Positions 18,888 through 26,951 of a stretch of 64,000 bases of DNA are shown one piece after another; within the stretch, counting starts at the first letter, position 1, and the number at the start of each line of letters is the position of its first letter. A program made the position numbers and the translations under genes. The notes under the pieces are model-generated. The model was not told the origin of the DNA and made no database searches. It worked only from the letters and a program-made list of their open reading frames with translations. Source of the DNA: Phaeobacter bryozoorum (GTDB taxonomy: Bacteria; Pseudomonadota; Alphaproteobacteria; Rhodobacterales; Rhodobacteraceae); NCBI RefSeq assembly GCF_041893525.1, contig NZ_CP169068.1. One strand, given 5' to 3'.

Positions 18888-19925
18888 TCACATATCCTGC
18901 CAAGAGGGCAGCAGATCGCCGGGTTCGGCATGCGCGAGCGCGGCAGCGCGGGCGATGGCGCGACTGAGGCAGAGGGCGGCGGCATGTCCGATGGCGCCCA
19001 GATCAGCGCCCAGATCACCGTCGCTGATGGTCTTTGCCGGATCTGCGGCGCTGACCGCAAAAACCAGATCGCCGTCGCCGGGGGAATGTGCCGGTACGAT
19101 GGCGCGTCCGATGCCATCATGGGCGGCAATGGCGAGCCGCTGGCATTGTGATTTGCTCAGCGCCGCGTCGGTCGCGACAATGGCAATGGTGGTATTGCTG
19201 CCCTCGGTCGGCAGTTCGGTGCCCTGCGCCAGCGCCTGCATGGCGGCGATCTTGAGGCTCGGGGCGGGGGTGGTGAAGCCGGTGGCGAGATCGACGCCTG
19301 CACCGCCGAACTCGCCGTCAATTTCATAAGGAGCGGCCCAGAAATGGCGGTCTCCCGGTGTGGTGACCGAACCGAGCGGATTGGCCGCGACCAGCGCGCC
19401 GACGGTGGTGCCGTCCGGCAGGACAAAGGAGGCTGATCCGAGCCCACCCTTGAGGCGTGCCGCAAGAGCTCCGGTGCCCGCCCCGACGGTGCCAAGGGCA
19501 AAGCCGTGATCAGCCGCTTCATAGGCGGCGCGACCGAGGGCGACATAGGGGTTCTCCGACCAGTCCTTATCGCCGCCGTTCAGGAGGTCAAAGAGGATCG
19601 CACCCGGCACGATCGGCACGCGCGCAGGCCCCACGGCAAAGCCCCGTCCGGCGGCGCGCAGCCCTGCGACCACGCCGGAGCAGGCATCCAGCCCGAAGGC
19701 GGAGCCGCCGGAGAGCACCAGCGCATCAATCTGAGCGACGGATTTGTCCGGTGCCAGCAGATCGGTTTCGCGGGTGCCCGGCGCGCCGCCCATCACATGC
19801 ACCCCGGCCGTAAAGGGCCGATCGGCGGTCAGCACGGTGGTGCCGGATTTCAGCCGCTGGTCTTGGGCATTGCCAACCTTGAGGCCGGGAACATCGGTGA
19901 TCAGGTTGCGCGGGCCGGGTTTCAT
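18888..19925 (-). CDS. P1-family (DmpA-like) N-terminal nucleophile peptidase
   Basis: 345 aa. MKPGPRNLITDVPGLKVGNAQD and LVLSGGSAFGLDA are typical of this aminopeptidase family, which self-cleaves to expose a nucleophile. GSNTTIAIVATDA, about 100 residues from the C-terminus, is the likely cleavage and nucleophile site. The family acts on N-terminal D- or beta-amino acids, or on unknown amides. Relatives in roseobacters are annotated only as P1 peptidase. No signal peptide is seen, so it is probably cytoplasmic. Confidence 0.87.
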   Translation of the reverse strand: MKPGPRNLITDVPGLKVGNAQDQRLKSGTTVLTADRPFTAGVHVMGGAPGTRETDLLAPDKSVAQIDALVLSGGSAFGLDACSGVVAGLRAAGRGFAVGPARVPIVPGAILFDLLNGGDKDWSENPYVALGRAAYEAADHGFALGTVGAGTGALAARLKGGLGSASFVLPDGTTVGALVAANPLGSVTTPGDRHFWAAPYEIDGEFGGAGVDLATGFTTPAPSLKIAAMQALAQGTELPTEGSNTTIAIVATDAALSKSQCQRLAIAAHDGIGRAIVPAHSPGDGDLVFAVSAADPAKTISDGDLGADLGAIGHAAALCLSRAIARAAALAHAEPGDLLPSWQDM

Positions 19926-19990
19926 CGGGTGTCTCCTGTTGGGGCGGGCATCTGGGGCAGCTTATGGCAGGGGCGCGCTGGCGCGCGCGG

Positions 19991-20020
19991 CCTCCGGCGG
20001 GAGTATTTCTGGAAAGATGA
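19991..20020 (-). repeat. Short 3'-flanking motif (copy 2)
   Basis: The core GGCGGGAGTATTTCT (19996-20010) is nearly the reverse complement of the string at the pncB stop (4102-4115). Here it lies downstream of the SDR gene (minus strand). CTCC and GGAG within it can pair. Its function is unknown. Confidence 0.35.
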
Positions 20021-20054
20021 CAGGCGGGTCGGATATTTGGTCGGGCTTGGGCGG

Positions 20055-20816
20055 TCAGATACAGCGCCCGCCGTCGACCTCCAGCGCGACGCCGGTCACC
20101 ATGCTGGCCTCATCCGAGCAGAGGTAGCAGGCGGCATTGCCCATATCCTCCGGGGTGGAAAAGCGGCCGATTGGAATGGTGGAGAGGAATTTGGCGCGGA
20201 TTTCCGGCGTGTCCTCTCCCATGAAGGTTTTCAGCAGCGGGGTTTCGCCCGCGACCGGGTTGATCGCATTGACCCGCACCCCGGCGGCGGCAAGCTCAAC
20301 CGCCATGGTGCGGGTTGCGGTGATCATCCAGCCCTTGGAGGCGTTGTACCAGTTGAGATTGGGACGGGGTGAGATGCCGGCGGTGGAGGCGACATTCAGG
20401 ATGGCGCCGGAGTGGCGCGCCTTCATATGCGGCACCAATGCGCGGGCGGTCAGGTAGACGGATTTCATATTGACGGTAAAGACGCGGTCGAAATCCTCTT
20501 CGCTGACGTTTTCAAGCGGCGTCGGCAGGTGGCTGACACCAGCGTTGTTGACCAGAATATCGACCTGTCCGAATTGATCCAGCGCCGTGGCCGCCATCTG
20601 ATCGACCGAGGCGCGGTCGGAGACATCGACGGTCTGGGCAAATGCCCGATCTGTGCCATGGCTGTTGCGGGCCTGTTCTGCGGCCTGTGCGGCGGCGTCG
20701 GCGTTGATATCGGCAATCATCACCCGCGCGCCCTCCCGCAGGAATTTGGTGACGATGCCGACGCCAAAGCCTGACGCCCCGCCGGTTACAATGGCGCATT
20801 TCCCTGCCAGCCGCAT
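20055..20816 (-). CDS. Short-chain dehydrogenase/reductase
   Basis: 253 aa from ATG 20816 (MRLAGKCAIVTGGASGFG). A classical SDR with the cofactor motif GGASGFGVG, ADIN after beta2 (an Asp, favouring NAD(H)), NNAG, catalytic Ser in ASTAG and YNASK (YxxxK). The C-terminus ALEVDGGRCI is standard. The longer frame upstream enters the divergent spacer and was rejected. Substrate unknown; neighbours give no hint. Confidence 0.9.
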   Translation of the reverse strand: MRLAGKCAIVTGGASGFGVGIVTKFLREGARVMIADINADAAAQAAEQARNSHGTDRAFAQTVDVSDRASVDQMAATALDQFGQVDILVNNAGVSHLPTPLENVSEEDFDRVFTVNMKSVYLTARALVPHMKARHSGAILNVASTAGISPRPNLNWYNASKGWMITATRTMAVELAAAGVRVNAINPVAGETPLLKTFMGEDTPEIRAKFLSTIPIGRFSTPEDMGNAACYLCSDEASMVTGVALEVDGGRCI

Positions 20817-20883
20817 ATGCTCTCTCCCCGAATTGACTCGGCGGCAGCTTGGCGGAGACCGGGGATCAGCGCAATCGCCTGTC

Positions 20884-21303
20884 TCAGTCCGGATCGATCT
20901 TACCGCGCGTCGCCTTGATGTCGCCGCGCTGGCGTTTGGCCTCCAGACGGCGGCGTACCGAGCCGCGGGTGGGTTTGGTGGCAATGCGGCGTTTGGGGAC
21001 AATCAGGGCCTGGCGGATCAGTTCGGCCAGGCGTTCGCGCACCAGATCACGGTTGCGCTGCTGCGAGCGGGTTTCGTCGCATTGCAGGATGATCGCGCCA
21101 TCCTTGGTCCAGCGGCGGCAGGCCAGCCGTTTCAGGCGCGATTTCACCGCCGGGCTGAGCGCCGGGGAGCGTGCGGCCTCGAACCGCAGTTCGACGGCGG
21201 AGGAGACCTTGTTCACGTTCTGTCCGCCGGGACCGGAGGCGCGCATAAAGCTTTCGGTCAGTTCCCAGTCCTGCAGGGCGATGGTTTCGGTAATGTGCAA
21301 CAT
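20884..21303 (-). CDS. arfB: Alternative ribosome-rescue factor B (peptidyl-tRNA hydrolase)
   Basis: 139 aa from ATG 21303 (MLHITETIALQDWELTESFMRASG). It has the GGQ catalytic loop (SGPGGQNVNK) and a Lys/Arg-rich C-terminal tail that in this family enters the empty mRNA channel. It releases nascent chains from ribosomes stalled without a stop codon. The length fits ArfB/YaeJ. An in-frame start 12 codons upstream is less likely. The gene is about 80 bp from a terminator that belongs to the unit upstream of it on the same strand. Confidence 0.93.
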   Translation of the reverse strand: MLHITETIALQDWELTESFMRASGPGGQNVNKVSSAVELRFEAARSPALSPAVKSRLKRLACRRWTKDGAIILQCDETRSQQRNRDLVRERLAELIRQALIVPKRRIATKPTRGSVRRRLEAKRQRGDIKATRGKIDPD

Positions 21304-21384
21304 GGGCGAACCATAATCCGCCGTATCGCCAAGGTCCAAGCGAAAGCCGTGGCTGGGAGGTCACCGGAGGGCATCGCGTGACGC

Positions 21385-21416
21385 AAAAAGGGCCGCCCCG
21401 ACGGAGGCGGTCCTTT
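21385..21416 (-). terminator. Intrinsic terminator of the 18-codon gene or sRNA
   Basis: An 11-bp stem (21387-21397 with 21406-21416, one G-T pair) and an 8-nt loop. On the minus strand the stem is followed by TTTTTG. It is 74 bp past the stop of the tiny ORF at 21491-21547 and 214 bp past the queuosine-precursor transporter stop. Confidence 0.75.
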
Positions 21417-21490
21417 CCGAAAGTCTGTAAGAGCAAAGGCAGGTTAGGGTCTGAAACCCAGCCGGATGGCGACTGCCAGAGAGGGCTGCC

Positions 21491-21547
21491 TCAGAGGGCC
21501 GCCGCTCCGGTTGTTGCTACGCCTTGCTCCAATACCTTTCTTGACAC
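21491..21547 (-). CDS. Possible 18-aa leader or small protein
   Basis: GTG at 21547 opens an 18-codon frame (MSRKVLEQGVATTGAAAL) ending in TGA. It is preceded by AAAAGGAGGTGATCC (21550-21564 region), a Shine-Dalgarno sequence that matches the complement of the whole 16S 3' tail. Such complementarity is rare by chance and argues for real translation initiation. The frame is followed by a GC-rich, foldable segment and a terminator, so the transcript could be a dual-function small RNA. I do not recognise the peptide. It could instead be part of the transporter mRNA 3' end. Confidence 0.5.
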   Translation of the reverse strand: MSRKVLEQGVATTGAAAL

Positions 21548-21629
21548 TGGATCACCTCCTTTTCTCTCTGTTTCCGCTGTCTTGGATGGTGGCACGGAAC
21601 CGGAAGATCTCCAAATAAAAAGACGGCTG

Positions 21630-22262
21630 TCAGTTAACGCTGGCCTGCGACCGTGTAAGACGTGCCACGATCAGGCGGAAGGGGACGAGCGCCAGCAGCG
21701 CCAGTGCCACTTTCACGCCCCAGTCGGCAACAGCAAGCGAGACCCAGAGCGGGGCGACGGGGCCAGTGCCGAGGATCGGCAGCATTTCACCGGCCCAGCT
21801 GACATCATTGCCGGGTTCCAGCCAGACCAGAGCGCCGGAAAAGGCGATGCTGAAGAACAGCGCGGTGTCGACCGTGGCGCCGATCAAGGTCGAGGCCAGC
21901 GGTGCCCGCCACCAGGCGCCATTGCGCAGGGCGGCAAAGATCGAGACGTCCAGCAGCTGTGCTGTGAGGAAGGCAAGGCCGGAGGCGATGGCGATGCGCA
22001 GGGTCACGAGGGGGCCGAATTCGCCCATGATCTGGGTGCCGATCAGCGAGCAGATGACGCCAACGACAAAACCGGCCAGCACCACCTTGCGAGCGGGTCC
22101 GGTGCCATAGACGCGGTTGGTCACATCGGTCACGAGGAAGGCGATGGGATAGGTGAAGGCGCCCCAGGTCAGCCATTGGCCGAACAGGAATTGCACCAGG
22201 ATGTTGGAGGCCACAACAACAGCGGCCATGGCAAGAATGCCAGGAAGGTAAGAGCGTGTCAT
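21630..22262 (-). CDS. yhhQ: Queuosine precursor transporter (YhhQ/VUT family)
   Basis: 210 aa with about six hydrophobic segments. YPIAFLVTDVTNRVYG is the family signature, with later acidic and Arg residues in the membrane (LDVSIFAAL, GATVDTALFF, VADWGVKV). The family imports preQ0/preQ1 for tRNA queuosine synthesis. The call is strongly supported by the preQ1-I-like aptamer in its 5' leader (22269-22301). Monocistronic or cotranscribed with the tiny ORF downstream. Confidence 0.92.
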   Translation of the reverse strand: MTRSYLPGILAMAAVVVASNILVQFLFGQWLTWGAFTYPIAFLVTDVTNRVYGTGPARKVVLAGFVVGVICSLIGTQIMGEFGPLVTLRIAIASGLAFLTAQLLDVSIFAALRNGAWWRAPLASTLIGATVDTALFFSIAFSGALVWLEPGNDVSWAGEMLPILGTGPVAPLWVSLAVADWGVKVALALLALVPFRLIVARLTRSQASVN

Positions 22263-22268
22263 TTTGCA

Positions 22269-22301
22269 GTCCGTTTTTTAGACAAGGTCGCGGAGACTTG
22301 T
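22269..22301 (-). promoter_or_regulatory. preQ1-I riboswitch (predicted)
   Basis: Read on the minus strand: P1 5' arm ACAAG (22301-22297), then TCT, P2 5' arm CCG (22293-22291), CGA, a single C at position 15 (22287), P1 3' arm CTTGT (22286-22282), A-rich loop CTAAAAAA (22281-22274) and P2 3' arm CGG (22273-22271). This reproduces the H-type pseudoknot of preQ1-I aptamers, including U6, C15 and the AAAAAA loop. The ATG is 6 nt further on, so ligand binding would hide the ribosome-binding region: translational control of the transporter. Confidence 0.75.
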
Positions 22302-22395
22302 TTCGCCGATGCGAAAGATCAGGCCCAATAGCGGAAAAGCCCCTGTTTGGGCAAGAGATTTGTCAGGTATTGCCTGCTGTCGCACCGGTGGTGGC

Positions 22396-23325
22396 CTAAT
22401 CGGGCAGCCGGTATTCCACCAGTTCGGTGCGTTGCAGCGATTTGAAGTTGTCGTCGGAGACCATAGTGGCGCGCAGCGCGCCGCTGCTGTCGCGCCAGAT
22501 CGAGACGCCCTCCAGATTGTCGTGCAGACCGAGACCGGTTTGCAGCAATGTGACCTCGCCGCTGATGCCATCGGCGGTGATGTCCCAGCGCCGCAGGCGG
22601 CTGCGAAATCCGATGAAGCCAAAGTCGCGTTCCAGGAGGTAGAAGCGGCCGTCAGGGCCGAAATCGGCGCCCACAGGGAGGAATTTTCCCCGGCTCGGCA
22701 GATCAAAGGGACGGTCCCATCGGCTGCCATTCCACCGCCAGACGGGGATATCTCCCGCCTCGGTCAGGGCGCGTTCCGGCAGCGTGTAGAGATGGCCCTT
22801 GCCGTCGATGGCGAGGGCCTCCAGCGCCTTGTTCAGGGGCAGGCGGCGAAAGGCCTTTGGGCGGGGCAGCACCTCGGCGCGACTGTCACCCCGGCGGTGC
22901 CGGGCCACGCGCGAGACGCCTTCAAAGGAGATGAAGAGGGTGCCGTCACGCGCGATGGCGAGGCCTTCTGCGTCGACGATCCGCCCGCGCAGGATCGCGC
23001 CGTCTGATGCGCGCAGCTTATGGGCCTCGGTCGGGGTAATGGCCTCGATGGGGTGCAGTTCCGCGGTTCCGCGCTGAATGCGGGCGGTGACGATGGTGGC
23101 CCGATCGCTGACCACGGTCATCTGCGCCCCGTCCGGCGACAGCGACAGGGCGGAGAACCCCCCGAACCATTTGGCCGGGTGGGTCCAGCGATAGGCCGCG
23201 ATGAACTGCGCCCCGCCCGGCTGTGCGGCCGAGGCGACGGGCCGATAGGCCAGCAGCGCCGTCAGAGAGATGGTCAGCGCCGCTGCCAGCCCGAGGCTCA
23301 GTTTGATTGCAGAACGGCGGCGCAT
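22396..23325 (-). CDS. Secreted phytase-like esterase (esterase-like activity of phytase family)
   Basis: 309 aa with a signal peptide (MRRRSAIKLSLGLAAALTI...). The leading RRRSAIK could be a Tat signal, but the following core is also Sec-like. The mature part shows repeated beta-propeller-like strands with ALSLSPDGAQMTVVSDRA, DAEGLAIARDGTLFISFE, ALAIDGKGHLYTLPE and NLEGVSIWRD, the pattern of the phytase-like esterase family. Substrate unknown. Its start lies inside mepA (28-bp overlap), so it is the third gene of the MFS-mepA unit. Confidence 0.8.
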   Translation of the reverse strand: MRRRSAIKLSLGLAAALTISLTALLAYRPVASAAQPGGAQFIAAYRWTHPAKWFGGFSALSLSPDGAQMTVVSDRATIVTARIQRGTAELHPIEAITPTEAHKLRASDGAILRGRIVDAEGLAIARDGTLFISFEGVSRVARHRRGDSRAEVLPRPKAFRRLPLNKALEALAIDGKGHLYTLPERALTEAGDIPVWRWNGSRWDRPFDLPSRGKFLPVGADFGPDGRFYLLERDFGFIGFRSRLRRWDITADGISGEVTLLQTGLGLHDNLEGVSIWRDSSGALRATMVSDDNFKSLQRTELVEYRLPD

Positions 23326-24221
23326 TGCTGAGGCAGGTCCGAAAGAGTGTATTCACGCCGGGGTTTGGGCGGCGGCGCATTGGGGTCGCGCGGTTTTGGC
23401 GGCGGCGGATTCAGGATGTTCTTCACCCACTGGCGCGCGTCATCGCAGCCATCGCCGCGCGGGGGCGGATCCTGATCGACACAGCCGCGCGCGCCGGCCG
23501 GGCATTTCAGCCGGACGTGGAAGTGGTAGTGATGGCCATACCAGGGCCGGACCTTGCGCAGCCAGTCGCGGTTGCCCTTCTCGTCGTTGCACATCTGGAC
23601 CTTGGCGCCGGGGAAAACAAAGATCCGCGCCACGCGGTCATCCTTGGCGGCGGCGCGCAGGATGGCGTGGTGCTGGGGTGACCAGCTGGAATTGGTGTAG
23701 GCACCATTGGCCCGGCGCAGGGAGATCGAGGAGATTTTCTCGCGTTCGGCGACGGAGAGGTCGAGGCGCTTGGCCGGCAGCATCCAGATATCGGCGTCCA
23801 GACCCACCTGATGACTGCGGTGCCCGGACAGCATCGGGCCGCCGCGCGGCTGGCTGATATCGCCGACATAGAGCCCGTTCCAGCCGCTCTGGCGGGCGGC
23901 AACGCGGCTCAGATCCTTGATAAAGTCGATGGTTTCGGGATGGCCCCAGTTGCGGTTGCGCGACAGGCGCATCGCCTGCCAGGTCGGGCCGGTCTGGGGC
24001 AGCTGTTCTGCCCCGGCCACGCAGCCCTTGGCGTAGGAGCCATGCGGTGCGGGTTTCTGCGCGGAGCCTGCGCGTTTGGCACCGAACAGCTGCTTTGCGG
24101 GTACGTCCGAGTTTGCAGAGCGGCTGACCACCGGATTGGCGGAGGGTGATCGGCTGTCCCCGGCGGGGGCGCAGGCTGTCAACAGGAGGGCGGTGAGGGT
24201 GATGTATCGACTGAACTTCAA
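23298..24221 (-). CDS. mepA: Penicillin-insensitive murein DD-endopeptidase
   Basis: 307 aa. The N-terminus LTALLLTAC is a lipobox or a signal-peptide end. The LAS-type zinc site is complete: SGHRSHQVGLDADIWM (HxxxxxxxD) and WYGHHYHFHVRL (HxH). The enzyme cuts D-Ala-mDAP cross-links in peptidoglycan in the periplasm. The C-terminus is rich in Pro (PPPPKPRDPNAPPPKPRR), longer than in E. coli MepA. It overlaps the MFS gene by ATGA (24218-24221) and the esterase gene by 28 bp. Confidence 0.92.
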   Translation of the reverse strand: MKFSRYITLTALLLTACAPAGDSRSPSANPVVSRSANSDVPAKQLFGAKRAGSAQKPAPHGSYAKGCVAGAEQLPQTGPTWQAMRLSRNRNWGHPETIDFIKDLSRVAARQSGWNGLYVGDISQPRGGPMLSGHRSHQVGLDADIWMLPAKRLDLSVAEREKISSISLRRANGAYTNSSWSPQHHAILRAAAKDDRVARIFVFPGAKVQMCNDEKGNRDWLRKVRPWYGHHYHFHVRLKCPAGARGCVDQDPPPRGDGCDDARQWVKNILNPPPPKPRDPNAPPPKPRREYTLSDLPQQCAAVLQSN

Positions 24222-25582
24222 CTCTGGTCTCCTTCTGCATTGACCCAGCGCAGAACGATGAGCCCGATAATGAACAATAGAATAACCGGTGCAATGCCGA
24301 GGCGGGCACTGCCGGTGAGCGTGGTGGCTATTCCGATCAGGGCCGGTGCCAGAAAGGCTGTGGCGCGACCCGAAAGGCCATAAAGACCGAAGGCCTCGGT
24401 CGCGTTCTCGGGCGTGGTGTGGCGGACCATGAGGCTGCGGCTGGCGGCCTGAAGGATACCACCAAAGCCACCGATCAGCACACCGCAGGCAAAGAAGACG
24501 GCGTCAGGCAGGCCGGAGCCTTCGGCGAGAGAGAGGCCAAAGAACTGGTCGCGGGACATGTTGACGACCAGGAAACAGACGGTTGTCAGGATCAGAATTG
24601 CGGTGGTGATGACCGGTTTCGGGCCAAAGCGGCGATCTGCCAGCCCGCCGAGCCAGCTGAACAGCGCCGAGGAAATCACGGCGATGATGCCGAAGACGCC
24701 GATCAGGGTGATTTCCCAGCCCAGCACCAGCCGCGCGTAAATTCCGCCAAAGGCATAAAGCCCGTTCAGCGCATCCCGGTAGAGCATCGAGGAGATCAGA
24801 TAGCCGGTCAGGCTGGCGCGATGGCGCAGACTGCGGACGGCGCGACCAACGGAACGGATGGCATCGCCAAACCGCCCGCGCGCGCCGGTGATGGCATCGT
24901 CGCGCACCCAGCGGAAATAGGGGATGATAAAGAGCGCAAACCAGATCGCTGTCAGCGGACCTGCGGCGCGGGTGCCTTCGCGGGTCTCCGCATCCAGCCC
25001 CAGAATGGGATCAATCCCGATCAGGGTTTTGCCATTCCCCTGTTCGACGAACAATGTGAGCATCAGGAAAAGCGCGATCACCCCACCAAGGTATCCGATG
25101 GCAAAGCCGGTGCCTGAGATGGTGCCGACGTCTTCCTTGTTGCCGAGAGAGGGCAGCTGCGCATTGACAAAGATCAGCGCAAATTCGGCGCCGATAAAGC
25201 CGAAGCCAAAGCTGATGAGCATCCACCAGAGGTTTGATCCGTCCGGGTCCATGAACCACAGGCCCCAGGCGCCGGTCACATACATCAGCGAAAACATCAT
25301 GATCCAGGGCATTTTGCGCCCGGAGATATCCGCAAGCGCGCCCAGAAACGGCCCGCCAAGGCCGATCATCAGGCCGGTGATGGTGAGGCACATCGACCAA
25401 ACCGTCTGCGCCTGCGCCTTTGCCGCCTCATCCGCGAGGCCCTGGGTCAGGTAATACTCGGCGGCAACGGCTGCGAAGAAGGGCGCAAAGACAAAGGTGA
25501 CCAGCAGCGTGTGATAGGGCTGACTGGCCCAGTCAAAGGCCCACCAGCCCCAGATGCGCTTGCGCATGGATATCTGCGTCAT
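24218..25582 (-). CDS. MFS transporter, UMF1 (Atg22-like) family
   Basis: 454 aa with about 12 membrane segments. The N-terminus RKRIWGWWAFDWASQPYHTLLVTFVFAP is characteristic of the UMF1 family, whose eukaryotic relatives (Atg22) export amino acids from vacuoles. LADRRFGPKPVI matches the MFS loop motif. Bacterial substrates are unproven. First gene of the operon with mepA and the esterase, so export or uptake of wall-derived products is conceivable but speculative. Confidence 0.87.
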   Translation of the reverse strand: MTQISMRKRIWGWWAFDWASQPYHTLLVTFVFAPFFAAVAAEYYLTQGLADEAAKAQAQTVWSMCLTITGLMIGLGGPFLGALADISGRKMPWIMMFSLMYVTGAWGLWFMDPDGSNLWWMLISFGFGFIGAEFALIFVNAQLPSLGNKEDVGTISGTGFAIGYLGGVIALFLMLTLFVEQGNGKTLIGIDPILGLDAETREGTRAAGPLTAIWFALFIIPYFRWVRDDAITGARGRFGDAIRSVGRAVRSLRHRASLTGYLISSMLYRDALNGLYAFGGIYARLVLGWEITLIGVFGIIAVISSALFSWLGGLADRRFGPKPVITTAILILTTVCFLVVNMSRDQFFGLSLAEGSGLPDAVFFACGVLIGGFGGILQAASRSLMVRHTTPENATEAFGLYGLSGRATAFLAPALIGIATTLTGSARLGIAPVILLFIIGLIVLRWVNAEGDQS

Positions 25583-25750
25583 GCCTCGTCGTCCCTTGCC
25601 CGATGCCTGTCGTGGTCTTTTGTCGTTACCTTTTGGTATGACAGGCCGGTATGGGGTTAGGCAAGCGTGTCCTGCGTTGACCTGTGGTAGATCGCGCTGG
25701 TCCTTCGTACAGCCATATGCTGTGCGGCCGGATGCTGCGGCGGGCCGACC

Positions 25751-26329
25751 CTAGCCGTTTTGGAGGGTTTCGGGCGCCGCAGGGGCAGGATCCGCCATCA
25801 TCGGTGGCCAGGGGCGGCCTGCGTCCGCCTCGCACCAGGCCTTGATCCAGGCGGGCATCTCGGGGGCGAGGCTGTCGGTGCGACCGATCGTTTTGAGCAC
25901 CTCCTGCGGTGCGACGATCCCCTTGGCATCTGTGATGGCGGTGCGCAGCATCACGTGGCTGGCGCAGTCGCCGTTGGATTTCCACATGGATTGTTCCAGA
26001 TAGATGAAGCGATCGTCCCAGGCCACTGCCCGGCTGCGCATCTCGAACCGTTCAAAGCCGCGGATGCGGCGGCGAAACCGCACCGTGGTGCCCGCAACCG
26101 TCATGCCCCAGCGACGGCTGCGCAGGGCACCGATCAGGCCGACACGCTGGGCCAGCATGGTACGGCCCAGATCATAGAGCGTCATCGCACGGCCGTTGTT
26201 GAGCTCCATCCAGATATCCAGATCCCAGGGCCAGCAGATGTGGCGGGAAACATGGGTGTCGGTCAGATCCAGCGGCGGCATCCGGCGGGCAACCAGCAGA
26301 TCCTTGATCAGGCGGACGATGGGAAACAT
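25751..26329 (-). CDS. Acyl-CoA thioesterase-like (4HBT hot-dog) protein
   Basis: 192 aa. WDLDIWMELNNGRAMTLYDLGR corresponds to the hot-dog central helix region (N/D...NN.R) and RFRRRIRGFERFEMRSRAVAWDDRFIYLEQSMW to the long strands of the 4-hydroxybenzoyl-CoA thioesterase family. The nearest pattern is the THEM6-like group widespread in alphaproteobacteria. It probably hydrolyses an acyl-CoA in the cytoplasm. Divergent from the yggT gene. Confidence 0.8.
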   Translation of the reverse strand: MFPIVRLIKDLLVARRMPPLDLTDTHVSRHICWPWDLDIWMELNNGRAMTLYDLGRTMLAQRVGLIGALRSRRWGMTVAGTTVRFRRRIRGFERFEMRSRAVAWDDRFIYLEQSMWKSNGDCASHVMLRTAITDAKGIVAPQEVLKTIGRTDSLAPEMPAWIKAWCEADAGRPWPPMMADPAPAAPETLQNG

Positions 26330-26463
26330 GGGCGCGCTCTCCTGTGTGATGTGCCCGTGTTGCCATCTGTTTACAGCGCGTCAACCGCAACCTCGCGGCA
26401 GTCTTGCGATTTTGCGCGGGCGCGCTTACCTGTGGACAGGCTCCAAAAAGGGAAATCAAAGAG

Positions 26464-26751
26464 ATGCTGTCGCTGTTTCAAATTCTGATGCTGATCCTGG
26501 ACATCGTCTGGTTCTTCATCATCGCCCATGTGATCATGAGCTGGCTGATCAATTTTCAGGTTCTGAACCTCAATCAGCAATTTGTGGCGCAGGTCTGGTA
26601 TGGTCTGAACCGCTTGTTAGAGCCGCTTTATGCGCCAGTGCGCCGCATTTTGCCCAATATGCAGGGCCTTGATCTGGCGCCGCTGGTGGTGCTGATCGCC
26701 GTTTATGCGCTGCGGATTATTCTGACCAACAATATCGCCATGTTCTATTGA
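26464..26751 (+). CDS. YggT family membrane protein
   Basis: 95 aa from ATG 26464. The alternative start 60 bp upstream gives non-conserved sequence, and GGGAAATCAAAGAG precedes the chosen ATG. Two hydrophobic segments (residues about 4-27 and 65-90) flank a loop with LLEPLYAPVRRILPNMQGLDLAPLVVL, the YggT signature. The family is linked to cell division or osmotic tolerance without a defined mechanism. In roseobacters it is often near recQ, as here. Confidence 0.9.
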   Translation: MLSLFQILMLILDIVWFFIIAHVIMSWLINFQVLNLNQQFVAQVWYGLNRLLEPLYAPVRRILPNMQGLDLAPLVVLIAVYALRIILTNNIAMFY

Positions 26752-26770
26752 CCCAATGGGCCGAGGCGCG

Positions 26771-26905
26771 GCGATCGCTCTGATCGCGGCGCGGCGATTG
26801 ATGCGGATGGACCGCCCAGGCATCGGCCTGCGGCGGTCTTTTCGGTGCCACTTGTCTGACGGTCGGGGGTGCGCACCCTTGTGGGTCGAATCCCGTTGTG
26901 GGATT
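26771..26905 (+). other. Hairpins in the recQ leader
   Basis: The 200-bp gap before recQ holds GCGATC/GATCGC (26771-26787), the palindrome GGGTGCGCACCC (26867-26878) and AATCCC/GGGATT (26889-26905). The first may end the yggT transcript. The others lie 47-85 bp before the recQ start. GGGTCGAATCCC resembles a tRNA T-arm, but no tRNA can be folded around it. Confidence 0.35.
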
Positions 26906-26951
26906 GTAGCTGCCAAGACGAGCAGAACACAAAACGAGGCCCCCAGCCCCC

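Noticed and set aside
21545..21564. Match to the 3' end of 16S rRNA on the + strand
   Set aside because: Only about 16 nt match and no upstream helix 45 sequence is present; better explained as an unusually long Shine-Dalgarno on the minus strand.
26884..26896. T-arm-like GGGTCGAATCCC suggesting a tRNA
   Set aside because: No acceptor, D or anticodon arm can be paired around it and no CCA-proximal stem is present.
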